This document shows positions 15,560 to 23,089 of a DNA stretch of 24,938 bases, piece by piece. The stretch comes from GCA-2683825 sp965662355. GTDB lineage: Bacteria; Planctomycetota; UBA1135; GCA-002686595. Under the pieces are notes generated by a model that worked only from the letters and a program-made list of their open reading frames with translations, was not told the origin of the DNA and ran no database searches. The stretch covers positions 1-24,938 of the forward strand of contig CBFIHP010000037.1 in the NCBI GenBank assembly GCA_965662355.1. Direction: 5' to 3'. Each line of letters opens with the position of its first letter. Positions within the stretch are counted from its first letter, which is position 1. The position numbers and the translations under genes were made by a program.

Positions 15560-16000
15560 CTACGCCTTCGGCTCCACTCGCATCACCTCGAAGACAATTC
15601 CACCCACCTCGGCAAAGAAGGCACGGATGTCGTCCTTTTCGTTCCAATCGACGAGCTGCATCTCCGAGCAGGCAATGCCGCGCTCGACGCAGCGCTGGTG
15701 CGCTCGTTCGATGTGCCGCGTGCCCACCGCGATACTCCAGATGTGGGGTTTGGGCCCGCGCATAATCTGAAACTGGCCGCTCTCCGTTGTGCCGGTGATG
15801 CAGCCGCCGCTGTCGTCGTCTCCGCGTAGCGCCATGACGTTCTCCCAGGTCACGGCCATCTCCGAAACGGGCGGGTACTCGGGCGGAGCATTCGAGCTGG
15901 GGATCGGCCAGCCCTCGGGGAGATCCAGGACCTCCCGCAGAAAGCGGTCCACAGCTTCGGGCTCCGGAGTCACGATTTTCACATGGTTCAAACGGTCCAT
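15560..16000 (-). CDS. VOC superfamily (glyoxalase/dioxygenase-fold) protein
   Basis: A 146-residue protein beginning MDRLNHVKIVTPEPEAVDRF, the standard first strand of a vicinal-oxygen-chelate domain. Two beta-alpha-beta-beta-beta units follow: the middle contains PHIWSIAVGTRHIERAHQRC and the end AFFAEVGGIVFEVMRVEP. Potential metal ligands are H6, H86 (PHIW) and E138 (FEVM). VOC enzymes include ring-cleavage dioxygenases, epimerases and thiol transferases. GGAGG precedes ATG 16000. It faces the MarR gene across operator 4, which lies 26 bp before its start. The first strand recurs in the 3210-3353 remnant. The reaction cannot be named. Confidence 0.85.
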   Translation of the reverse strand: MDRLNHVKIVTPEPEAVDRFLREVLDLPEGWPIPSSNAPPEYPPVSEMAVTWENVMALRGDDDSGGCITGTTESGQFQIMRGPKPHIWSIAVGTRHIERAHQRCVERGIACSEMQLVDWNEKDDIRAFFAEVGGIVFEVMRVEPKA

Positions 16001-16026
16001 GCATCCTCCATTGTGTTTGGAAAATA

Positions 16027-16040
16027 GTACGATACCATAC
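16027..16040. promoter_or_regulatory. Operator site 4 (GTACGATACCATAC)
   Basis: Located in the 84-bp divergent gap between the VOC gene (minus) and MarR paralogue 2 (plus), the classical position for a MarR autoregulatory site. The core is identical to site 3. Confidence 0.78.
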
Positions 16041-16084
16041 GGTCCGACAACAGACGAGCTGAAAAAAAGAAAAGAAAAGACGAA

Positions 16085-16537
16085 ATGAAGCGCCGTGACC
16101 CCAATGCTCAGCTGGAATTCCTGCTCGCCGAGGTCGTCCGCTTGCAGATGCGGGTCTACAACCGCCGCTTCCGCAAGACCGGACTCAATCAGAGTCAGGT
16201 CTCCGCGTTGATTCACCTCGACCGGGTCGAGGAGCTGAGCCAGATCGACCTCGCATCGCGCCTCGGCATGCGCAAAGCGGCCACCGGCACGCTGCTCGAC
16301 AACCTCGAAGGCAAGGGGCTCGTCGAACGCACACGCGGGCGCGAGGATCGGCGGCTGCAGCTGGTCTCGATTACCGACGAGGGTCGCAGCGTAGTTGAAA
16401 CGGTCGACCACATGGCCGAGCCGCTCGGGCAGGAACTGCGCAAGGGCGTCTCGCGCGATGAGCGCGTACAGCTCGTTTCGATTCTGCAACGCATCCGTCA
16501 AAATCTCCGTAGTACCGAGAAAGGACACCCAGCATGA
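16085..16537 (+). CDS. MarR family transcriptional regulator (paralogue 2)
   Basis: A 150-residue MarR protein: MKRRDPNAQLEFLLAEVV, recognition helix SQIDLASRLGMRKAATGTLL, wing GKGLVERTRGREDRRLQLVS. It is a close paralogue of the gene at 10291-10755. It starts at ATG 16085 after a purine-rich GAAAAGAAAAGACGAA leader. Its stop overlaps the start of the amidohydrolase as ATGA, so regulator and enzyme are co-translated. Operator 4 lies 44 bp upstream. It probably represses itself, the VOC gene and the other operator-bearing units until a pathway intermediate binds; the ligand is unknown. Confidence 0.93.
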   Translation: MKRRDPNAQLEFLLAEVVRLQMRVYNRRFRKTGLNQSQVSALIHLDRVEELSQIDLASRLGMRKAATGTLLDNLEGKGLVERTRGREDRRLQLVSITDEGRSVVETVDHMAEPLGQELRKGVSRDERVQLVSILQRIRQNLRSTEKGHPA

Positions 16538-17808
16538 AGAACTCACCGCTCCCGTATCTCATCATAGACGCCGACCAGCACTCGACGCCCCCGCCCGACG
16601 CCTACGAGCGCTACATCGATCCGAAGCAGCGCGAAAAGGCAGTGCGGGATGTGCAGGGGCCGGACGGAAAGACCCAGACGCTCTACGCAGGCCGGCCCAT
16701 GCGCATGCCACCCAAGAATTTCCAGGTGACCTTCAACGACGATTCGCTCGCAGACATCGGCCTGAAGGGCGCGGGCAACGATGGTGAAGGGAGCGACCGC
16801 GATGTCCAGAATGTCATCCCCGGCTCGCTGCTCAACCGTCTGAATCCGCTCCGGAGCCTCGACACGGACGGACGCGCAGACTTTGTCAAGCGTTACCGCG
16901 CACTCCAACCGTTCCTCGACAATCCGGCCGACCGGGCTTCGGTGATGGACGACCAGCATATCCAGGCCACGATCAACTTCGCGGGTCCGCTGGGCCTCGA
17001 GTTCGAATTCGAACACGACCCGGAAGGCCTCTACGCGAATCTGCGGGCGATCAACCGCTACCTCGCGACCGAGTGGAAGTTCAACTACCAGGATCGGATC
17101 TTCACGCCGCCCTACATTTCACTCGCGTCGGCCGAACTCGCCCTCGCAGAACTGGAGGCTGTACTCGCCGACGAGGTGCCTCGTGTCATTCAAATCACCA
17201 GCGGCCCAGCTATCCACCGATCTCCCTTCCGACCCGAACTCGATCCGTTCTGGAGTCGCGTGAATGAGGCGAAGATCCAGGTCAGCACGCATTTGGCGAG
17301 CGTGAACTTCTACGGCCGGCTTGGAGAGGAATGGGACGAGAAAGAGTGCATGCTAGGCGACATGGACGCGTTCCAATGGACCTTCTATTACGGGGACCGT
17401 CCCGCCATGGAGATGGTGGGCGCAGCGATCCTGCAGGGCTTCTTCGCCCGCTACCCGAACATCCGCCTATTGATGTCGGAGCAGGGTACCGTCTGGGTAC
17501 CCTACGCGGTGCGCAAGATGGATCACGCATTTCTGATGGGGAGGCAGGCCACGTGGGGGAAACTCGAGGAACGCCCCAGTGAGACCTTTCGCAAGCGCTG
17601 CCTGGTGGCGCCCTTTCCCGAGGAGAACGTCGGTCGCGTGGCGGAGGAGACGAGCATTGCGCCCCTCGTTTTCGGATCGGATTTCCCGCACGGCGAGGGC
17701 CTCGCGGAACCTTCGGATTACCTCCCGCAAATCAAAGACCTCTCCGACGCCGACACGCACGCCCTGATGCGGGGCAATATGGGCCGCTTTCTAGGCCTCG
17801 AGGTCTGA
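16534..17808 (+). CDS. Amidohydrolase family 2 metal-dependent hydrolase/decarboxylase
   Basis: A complete 424-residue TIM-barrel amidohydrolase related to ACMSD and similar decarboxylases. The first strand is IIDADQH (D14-x-H16), H253 lies in QVSTHLAS, and D383 in GSDFPHGEG is the last barrel strand's catalytic Asp. Conserved NINFAGP-like and YPNIRLLMSEQG segments lie between them. It is translationally coupled to MarR 2. It belongs to the same family as the partial gene at 1-434 and the remnant at 3210-3353, so the island once carried at least three. It likely hydrolyses or decarboxylates a ring-opened or CoA-linked intermediate; this is inference. Confidence 0.9.
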   Translation: MKNSPLPYLIIDADQHSTPPPDAYERYIDPKQREKAVRDVQGPDGKTQTLYAGRPMRMPPKNFQVTFNDDSLADIGLKGAGNDGEGSDRDVQNVIPGSLLNRLNPLRSLDTDGRADFVKRYRALQPFLDNPADRASVMDDQHIQATINFAGPLGLEFEFEHDPEGLYANLRAINRYLATEWKFNYQDRIFTPPYISLASAELALAELEAVLADEVPRVIQITSGPAIHRSPFRPELDPFWSRVNEAKIQVSTHLASVNFYGRLGEEWDEKECMLGDMDAFQWTFYYGDRPAMEMVGAAILQGFFARYPNIRLLMSEQGTVWVPYAVRKMDHAFLMGRQATWGKLEERPSETFRKRCLVAPFPEENVGRVAEETSIAPLVFGSDFPHGEGLAEPSDYLPQIKDLSDADTHALMRGNMGRFLGLEV

Positions 17809-17809
17809 C

Positions 17810-17839
17810 CTCCCGCGAGCTTTGCACTGCTCGCGGGAG
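17810..17839 (+). terminator. Stable hairpin after the amidohydrolase
   Basis: CTCCCGCGAGC and GCTCGCGGGAG form a perfect 11-bp GC-rich stem with an 8-base loop, beginning two bases after the stop codon, followed by the palindrome CAAGATCTTG. No U-run follows, so it may protect the mRNA 3' end or attenuate rather than terminate fully. Confidence 0.6.
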
Positions 17840-17889
17840 CAAGATCTTGGCGATTAGGCCGCCACGCGGTCGCAACCAAGGAGCTCCAA

Positions 17890-18705
17890 ATGGTCGATTC
17901 GAACGAGAGACTGGCGGTCGTCACCGGAGGTTCCTTCGGGCTCGGGCTGGCGCTCTGTCGGCACCTGATCGCAGCGAACTTCGTCGTGCTCGCATGCGGG
18001 CGGAGCGAGGACCGCCTCAAACTGGCAGCCGAGGAACTCCCCGGCCTGCGCACGCTCTCCGTCGATATCACGGAGCCTTCGGATCGAGACCGGCTCTTCG
18101 ACGCAATTAGGGAGGCTGGTCGCCACTCCGCGACGCCAGCGGATCTTTTCGTGAACAACGCCGCCGTCAGCCGTTCGCACGACTACACGAACGACTTCAC
18201 GCTCCAGGAGGATCGGGCACGGCAGGAGATTGAGACGAACTTCGCCGCGCCGGTCGAGCTGATTCGCCGCTTCCTCGCCCTACGACGAGAGAATGGCTGG
18301 GAAGCGCGTCCCGCGACCATCGCGAACATCAGCACGCCGGGCGCGCTGTTCCCACTTGAGGCGAATCCGATCTACTCGTGCAGCAAGGCGGGGTTCCACT
18401 TCTTCACGTCTTCCTTGCGCCGCCAACTCGCCGATACCGCCGTGCGAGTCGTCGAGATCTTCCCGCCCGCACTCGATACGGGGCTCGCGCCGGACATGAT
18501 CATCCCCGGAATCGAGCAGAACGGACCCGAGGTGATCGACGAGGTGGCGCGTCGTTCGGTCGAAGGGATCCTTGCGGGCGATCCCACGGTCCTGCCGCAT
18601 CCCGAGAGCGAGGCGCTCGTCGGTGCGGCCGGAGACGCCGGCGAGCGGCTCGCAGACAGCGTGAACCCGAGCCTGGCCCGGAAGGAAGGCTGGGACCGCG
18701 AATGA
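17890..18705 (+). CDS. Short-chain dehydrogenase/reductase (DltE-like)
   Basis: A 271-residue SDR. The cofactor loop TGGSFGLG is at 12-19, NNAA at 89-92, S148 in NISTPG, and Y162-x3-K166 in IYSCSKAGF, so the catalytic set is complete. Position-specific features such as RSEDRLKLAAEELPGL and VEIFPPALDT match DltE-type NADP-dependent reductases. ATG 17890 has AAGGAG about six bases upstream. It opens a plus-strand run with the aldehyde dehydrogenase (118-bp gap). Substrate unknown. Confidence 0.9.
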   Translation: MVDSNERLAVVTGGSFGLGLALCRHLIAANFVVLACGRSEDRLKLAAEELPGLRTLSVDITEPSDRDRLFDAIREAGRHSATPADLFVNNAAVSRSHDYTNDFTLQEDRARQEIETNFAAPVELIRRFLALRRENGWEARPATIANISTPGALFPLEANPIYSCSKAGFHFFTSSLRRQLADTAVRVVEIFPPALDTGLAPDMIIPGIEQNGPEVIDEVARRSVEGILAGDPTVLPHPESEALVGAAGDAGERLADSVNPSLARKEGWDRE

Positions 18706-18823
18706 GGCCGGGAGCTTTCCTTTCTGCACCCGGTCCAATGCGCAACGGGAAGATCGCTACGGCAGCGTGATCCCCACACCCAAAACCCTACGGCCGATCC
18801 CGCGAATCGATCAGGAGAACGCC

Positions 18824-20350
18824 ATGAGCACCCGATGGAACTATGACCTTTATATAGATGGGAAGTGGACGCGGGGCGCCGCGGAGCAGGACATCACGGT
18901 GATCGACCCGGCGACCGAGGAGGAGGTCGGGGTCGTGCGCGAGGCGACCGTCGCCGACGCGCGCGAGGCCGTCGAAGCCGCGCATCGCGCCTTTACGGAC
19001 GGCCCGTGGCCCTACCTGAAGCCTGCCGAACGCGGGGCAAAGCTCAAGAAGCTCGCCGAGATCCTGAGTTCGCGAGAAGCGGAGCTGACGGAAATCGTCG
19101 TCGCCGAGGCCGGTGTCTGCACTCAGATCCTGGAGCCACTCCAGATCGGCAACACCCTCGACATCTGCCACTACAACGCGGACAAGGTCCAGGATCTTGT
19201 CGGGTGGGTCGAATCGTCGCCCCCCACCGGAGGACCGAATGGCATGGAGGGCAGCGCGTTGGTGCGCGAGCCGGTCGGCGTCGTCGCAGCGATCACGCCC
19301 TTCAACTTCCCTTTCATGCTGAACATCGTGAAGGTGATGCCCGCGATGGCCGTGGGTTGCACGGTTATCCTCAAACCGCATCCGTGGACGCCACTCAACG
19401 CGTTCGAGATCGCGCGGGCCGCGGACGAGGCCGGCATTCCACCGGGCGTCTTGAACGTCATCACGGGCGGTGCCGAGGTCGGCGACGAGCTGACGGGCAA
19501 TCCGCTCGTCGACATGGTTACGTTTACGGGATCGACGGCGACCGGCCGACACATCATGTCGCGCTGCGGCGAGCAGATCAAACGCGTTCATCTCGAGCTC
19601 GGCGGCAAGAGCGCGCGCGTCTTCCTCGACGACGTGCCGGAGGACTATGTTCGCCAGCACGGCTTCGGCTTCATGCTCACCCATTGTGGTCAGGGTTGTG
19701 CGCTCCAGACGCGCCTGCTCGTGCCCGAGAAACTTCTCGATCCGCTCGTCGAAGGGATCCGGGAGATGGCGCCGATGCTCAAGATCGGCGACCCGCGCGA
19801 TCCGTCGACCGTGATCGGGCCTTTGATCAGCGAGCAGCAGCGCGCGCGGGTCGAAGAATACGTCGCGTCCGGGATCGATGAGGGCGCGACCCTCGTCTGC
19901 GGCGGGAAACGTCCGGAGGGTTTCGACAAGGGCTTCTTCTACGAGCCGACGGCATTCATCGGGACGAATGACATGCGCATTGCCCGGGAGGAGATCTTCG
20001 GCCCCGTACTGACGATCATTCCCTATTCGGGGACGGACGACGACGCGGTGCGGATCGCGAACGACTCGATCTATGGGCTCGACGGCGGCGTCGTCGCGGC
20101 GAACACGAGCCGTGCCTTCAACGTCGCGCGACGCATCCGGACGGGCAGGATACTGGCGGAGGGTGTGGGTTCGCCCGGCAGTGTCGACGCGAGTCGCGGA
20201 GGTGGGCAGGGCCCGGGCTGGGGCGAGCCGATCCCAGGACTGGGGCAGGGCGGTGCTTTCGGCGGGTTCAAGCAGAGCGGGATCGGGCGCGAGTGGGGCC
20301 GCCACGGGATGGAAGACTTTACCGAGGTGAAGTCGATCACCTGGGCCTGA
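18824..20350 (+). CDS. NAD(P)-dependent aldehyde dehydrogenase
   Basis: A 508-residue ALDH. The catalytic residues are N161 (PFNFP), E258 (ELGGKS) and C292 (HCGQGCALQT), with the FTGST nucleotide loop and EEIFGPV present. It oxidises an aldehyde to a carboxylic acid or, less often, to an acyl-CoA. An enlarged Gly/Pro-rich loop (about residues 447-485, GGGQGPGWGEPIPGLGQGG) sits just before the FGGFKQSGIGRE signature, longer than in typical family members. ATG 18824 has AGGAG seven bases upstream. It would take the product of an alcohol dehydrogenase in the island, but no particular pairing is shown. Confidence 0.94.
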   Translation: MSTRWNYDLYIDGKWTRGAAEQDITVIDPATEEEVGVVREATVADAREAVEAAHRAFTDGPWPYLKPAERGAKLKKLAEILSSREAELTEIVVAEAGVCTQILEPLQIGNTLDICHYNADKVQDLVGWVESSPPTGGPNGMEGSALVREPVGVVAAITPFNFPFMLNIVKVMPAMAVGCTVILKPHPWTPLNAFEIARAADEAGIPPGVLNVITGGAEVGDELTGNPLVDMVTFTGSTATGRHIMSRCGEQIKRVHLELGGKSARVFLDDVPEDYVRQHGFGFMLTHCGQGCALQTRLLVPEKLLDPLVEGIREMAPMLKIGDPRDPSTVIGPLISEQQRARVEEYVASGIDEGATLVCGGKRPEGFDKGFFYEPTAFIGTNDMRIAREEIFGPVLTIIPYSGTDDDAVRIANDSIYGLDGGVVAANTSRAFNVARRIRTGRILAEGVGSPGSVDASRGGGQGPGWGEPIPGLGQGGAFGGFKQSGIGREWGRHGMEDFTEVKSITWA

Positions 20351-20494
20351 GTCGTCACGCGTCGATGTCGAAACCGAATCTCCCCGTCCGGACTGCGATG
20401 CGGGCGTTTCTTTATCTGCTCGACTCGCTCGAGTTCACCAGCACAAGAAGTTAAGGTAAGTCAGATCTATAAAGCGTAAGACGGGAGTAAGGAA

Positions 20495-21283
20495 TTGACT
20501 GACAACGAAGGCGCGATCAGCGTCGAGGTTCGCAACCATATCCTACTGATGGGCTTCAATCGCCCGGAGAAGTACAACGGTTACACGCCCAAGATGGCGA
20601 AAGAACTGCGGGCCGCTTTCACCCGCCTGGATGAAGACGAGGAACTGCGCTGTGGCGTCGTCTTTGGCCACGGCGATCACTTCACCGCCGGGCTCGACCT
20701 GCCCAAGTGGACGGGCCGCATGGAAGCCGGAAAAAGCGGCGCAAGCAATCCTGACGCCCTCGACCCGATGGCCCTGGGGCGCGGCTGCAGGAAGCCAATC
20801 ATCACCGCCTGCCACGGTATCACCTATACGCTCGGTATCGAGCTCGCCCTGGCGGGCGATATCGTGATCGCCGCGGACAACTGCCGCTTTTCCCAACTCG
20901 AGCCCAGGCGCGGCATCCACGCCACGGGTGGCGCGACGATTCGCCTCGTAGAACGAGGCGGTTGGGGTAACGCGATGTATCACCTGCTCACAGCCGACGA
21001 GTTCGACGCCGCGGAGGCCTACCGCATCGGCCTCGTCCAGGAAGTCGTGCCTGTGGGCACCCAGTTCGAACGCGCGATCGAGATTGCGGAACAGATTGCA
21101 GCGCTCGCCCCGCTCGCGGTACAGGAGACGAAGGCCTCTTCGCGCCGCTATATCGTAGAGGGGTTCGATGCGGCTGTTGCCGCATTGGGCCCGACGCAGA
21201 AGAAGCTGCTCGCGAGCGAAGATGCCGGGGAAGGCGTGCAGTCGTTCATCGAAAGACGCAGCGCGGTATTCAAGGGGCGCTAG
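20495..21283 (+). CDS. Enoyl-CoA hydratase/isomerase family (crotonase)
   Basis: A 262-residue crotonase starting at TTG 20495 with GGGAGTAAGGAA just upstream. The fold is clear: ILLMGFNRPEKYNGYTPKM, the first oxyanion loop GDHFTAGLDLPKW, the second at ACHGITYTLGIELALAGDIV, and RFSQLEPRRGIHATGG at the active site. It would hydrate or isomerise an enoyl-CoA, fitting a CoA-thioester pathway. The 144 bp before it (20351-20494) contain no recognisable gene. Repeat copy 3 begins two bases after its stop, so this may be another breakpoint. Confidence 0.9.
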   Translation: MTDNEGAISVEVRNHILLMGFNRPEKYNGYTPKMAKELRAAFTRLDEDEELRCGVVFGHGDHFTAGLDLPKWTGRMEAGKSGASNPDALDPMALGRGCRKPIITACHGITYTLGIELALAGDIVIAADNCRFSQLEPRRGIHATGGATIRLVERGGWGNAMYHLLTADEFDAAEAYRIGLVQEVVPVGTQFERAIEIAEQIAALAPLAVQETKASSRRYIVEGFDAAVAALGPTQKKLLASEDAGEGVQSFIERRSAVFKGR

Positions 21284-21284
21284 T

Positions 21285-21373
21285 GGGGGATAGGACATAC
21301 AAGCGGGCTTCTGGCATACCGTCCGAGTATGAGCGTAATGTTAAATACCCAGGGGAGCCCCGTCGCGGGCTCG
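21285..21373 (-). repeat. Dispersed repeat, copy 3 (full length)
   Basis: Read on the minus strand it runs GAGCCCGCGACGGGGCTCCC, TATTTAACATTACG, TCATACTCGGACGG, GCCAGAAGCCCGCTTGTATG, TCCTATCCCC, matching copy 1 along its whole length. The outer end forms a perfect GAGCCC/GGGCTC stem. It starts directly behind the crotonase stop. Confidence 0.8.
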
Positions 21374-21446
21374 GAAACCCCGCCGGTACCGTCGGCCGAA
21401 CCAAGACACCCAAAGTGAAACCGAGCATTCGGTAAGGAGAAAGCGT

Positions 21447-22250
21447 TTGGACCTCGGAGTGCGGGATCGGGGTTACGTTATTTTCGGAGGGAGCCGCGGA
21501 ATGGGCCGGGCGGCCGCCGAGGTCTTGGCTGCGGAGGGCGCGCGCCTCGCCATCATCGGGAAGGACTCCAGCCGCGCGCAGGCGGCCGCCGATGAAATCT
21601 CGAAAAATCATGGCAACTCAACCATTGGCCTCGCCGTCGAATCCGAGACTTCCTTTGCGGCCATCGAGTCGGTTCTGTGCAGAGCCACTGAAGCGGTCGG
21701 TCCTCTCCGAGGATTGGCCGCGGTGGCCGGACCCATGGGGCCGCAGGGTGACCTGCTCGACCTCGACGACGAAGCATGGGATGCTCACTTTCAAACGCAG
21801 CTCATGCTGACGGTTCGAAGTTGCCGTGCCGTCCTCCCCCACCTGATCGCCCAGGGTGGGGGGCAGATCGTGACTCTCGCTGCTTATTCGGTGCGGGCCC
21901 CGAAAGCCAATTTAGCTCCTTATGCCGCCATGAAGAGTGCCCTCGTCAATCTCACCAAAAACATCGCCAAGACCTACGGCGACCGAGGAATCCGAGCCAA
22001 TTGTGTCTGCCCGGGAATGATCGAAACCTATGCCCTGGCTGAAGCGAGAGATCAGGCAGAAAAGCGATTTTCTGGAAGCCAAGACGACCCGCTCTATTTG
22101 GCGGCGGAGCAAGACTGGGGGATGAAGATGGCGCTTCGTCGAGTGGGGCAGCCTGATGAAGTCGGAGAACTCATCGCATTTCTGCTCTCGGAGCGGGCGG
22201 GCTATATGACCGGGGCAACACTCAACATCGACGGCGGCACGGACTTCTGA
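21447..22250 (+). CDS. Short-chain dehydrogenase-like protein, atypical active site
   Basis: A 267-residue SDR-fold protein starting at TTG 21447 with AAGGAG seven bases upstream. The cofactor loop GGSRGMG (14-20), Y159-x3-K163 (PYAAMKSAL) and the C-terminal TGATLNIDGGTDF are normal. The Asn motif (usually NNAG) is AAVAG. The position 13 residues before Tyr, where the catalytic Ser is expected, is Ala, although S148 lies two residues later. Activity may thus be changed, or the loop shifted. It lies between repeat copies 3 and 4, both in the same orientation, and so looks like a repeat-bounded cassette. Confidence 0.88.
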   Translation: MDLGVRDRGYVIFGGSRGMGRAAAEVLAAEGARLAIIGKDSSRAQAAADEISKNHGNSTIGLAVESETSFAAIESVLCRATEAVGPLRGLAAVAGPMGPQGDLLDLDDEAWDAHFQTQLMLTVRSCRAVLPHLIAQGGGQIVTLAAYSVRAPKANLAPYAAMKSALVNLTKNIAKTYGDRGIRANCVCPGMIETYALAEARDQAEKRFSGSQDDPLYLAAEQDWGMKMALRRVGQPDEVGELIAFLLSERAGYMTGATLNIDGGTDF

Positions 22251-22252
22251 AA

Positions 22253-22360
22253 TTTAATCCCGGGGAGCGGATACTGACAGCCAAGGTGATATGGGATGCT
22301 GTCACAGCGCAATTGATCGAACAGACCTCGCGCCTGGAGGGCCGATCGTATCGCGTGTGA
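22253..22360 (+). pseudogene. Possible C-terminal remnant of a SnoaL/NTF2-like gene
   Basis: Just after the SDR stop, another frame reads FNPGERILTAKVIWDAVTAQ then LIEQTSRLEGRSYRV and a stop. The final strand and helix of SnoaL-like proteins have a similar pattern (Gly-x-Ile then a hydrophobic strand, Tyr/Trp-Asp-x-x-Thr and a Leu-rich helix). It has no start. It could be chance in GC-rich DNA. Confidence 0.25.
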
Positions 22361-22375
22361 ACACTGTCCCCCGAC

Positions 22376-22462
22376 AGGGGATTCGGTCACTCAAGTCGGG
22401 GTCTGGCGCAACGTCCGAGCCTGGGCGTTATATTAAATTCCTAAGGGAGCCCCGTGACGGGC
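22376..22462 (-). repeat. Dispersed repeat, copy 4 (diverged)
   Basis: Read on the minus strand: CGCCCGTCACGGGGCTCCCT, AATTTAATATAACGCCCAGG, CTCGGACGTTGCGCCAGACC, then a more diverged tail ending AATCCCC. It has the same order of blocks as copies 1 and 3. It ends 40 bp before the next gene, in the same orientation as copy 3. Confidence 0.72.
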
Positions 22463-22502
22463 GAGATTGGCTGGCCCCGAGCGGGGGATACAAGGAACTC
22501 TC

Positions 22503-23018
22503 ATGAGACTTGTCGGACGTATCCTCGGATGGGGAATGGGGCTCTTCGTCGTCGCGATTCTCGCGGCGTACGCGCTCGGCCCCATCGATTTTTTTCCGGG
22601 CATGCGGCTCGGTGGCCAGGAGAGTCCCCCTCCGGCGAGCTGGGCGACGGTCAATACGGAAGACGAAATTCGGGTCGCGACCCAGGGCGCGCTGCCCTGG
22701 GTGGTCCGCATCTGGTACGCCGGAACGGACGACGGCTTGTACGTCTTCGGTTGGCGCGAGTCGCGCTGGTTCAGCCGGATCGAGGCGACACCCGAGGCGT
22801 GGGTCCGGATCGGCGACGCGAGCTACGCGGTGCGGGCCGTGCCCGTCGAGGCGAAGTCGGAAACCGACGCCGTGATCCAAGCCTACCGAGAGAAATACGA
22901 CCGCTACCTCGACCCCGAAACCGCTGGTCAGGCGATGGCGGACGCGACCCGAGAGCTCTTCGACGACGCGAGCCGGGCCCGCACCTATCAGCTCCTGCGG
23001 CTCGAACCTTCGCGCTAG
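22503..23018 (+). CDS. Membrane-anchored DUF2255-like (split-barrel) protein
   Basis: A 171-residue protein with one N-terminal membrane helix (about residues 3-24, LVGRILGWGMGLFVVAILAA) and a soluble domain outside. The domain has ALPWVVRIWYAGTDDGLYVF, GWRESRWFSRIEATPEAWVR, GDASYAVRAVPVE and DAVIQAYREKYDRYL. This pattern of a short beta barrel followed by an A-Y-R-x-K-Y helix resembles DUF2255 and nitroreductase/pyridoxamine-oxidase-like split-barrel proteins that may bind flavin or F420. ATG 22503 has AAGGA seven bases before it. It is directly downstream of repeat copy 4. Function is not known. Confidence 0.72.
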   Translation: MRLVGRILGWGMGLFVVAILAAYALGPIDFFPGMRLGGQESPPPASWATVNTEDEIRVATQGALPWVVRIWYAGTDDGLYVFGWRESRWFSRIEATPEAWVRIGDASYAVRAVPVEAKSETDAVIQAYREKYDRYLDPETAGQAMADATRELFDDASRARTYQLLRLEPSR

Positions 23019-23041
23019 GACCGGCCGTCAGGCGACCGGTC
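23019..23041 (+). terminator. Weak hairpin after the DUF2255-like gene
   Basis: GACCGG and CCGGTC flank an 11-base loop right after the stop codon, with no U-run. Possible terminator or 3'-end stabiliser. Confidence 0.3.
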
Positions 23042-23055
23042 GGCCCCAGCCCCCT

Positions 23056-23087
23056 CTATAGGAGAATCCAGCTATAGGAGAATCCAG
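23056..23087 (+). repeat. Perfect 16-bp tandem duplication containing a ribosome site
   Basis: CTATAGGAGAATCCAG occurs twice back to back, ending two bases before ATG 23090. Each unit contains AGGAG; the second is placed to serve the start codon. A slippage duplication is the simplest explanation. Confidence 0.85.
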
Positions 23088-23089
23088 CA

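Noticed and set aside
20351..20494. A 29-codon frame (MSKPNLPVRTAMRAFLYLLD...) before the crotonase
   Set aside because: No ribosome site, no recognised family, and within chance length for GC-rich DNA.
22250..22268. TTTAATCCCGGGGAGC, possible fifth copy of the dispersed repeat
   Set aside because: It resembles the central block of copies 3 and 4 over only about 18 bp with gaps, and none of the other blocks follow.
7843..22462. Dispersed repeat copies as integron attC sites
   Set aside because: No integrase gene, no clear RYYYAAC/GTTRRRY core pair and cassettes are in different orientations; a MITE- or REP-like repeat fits better.
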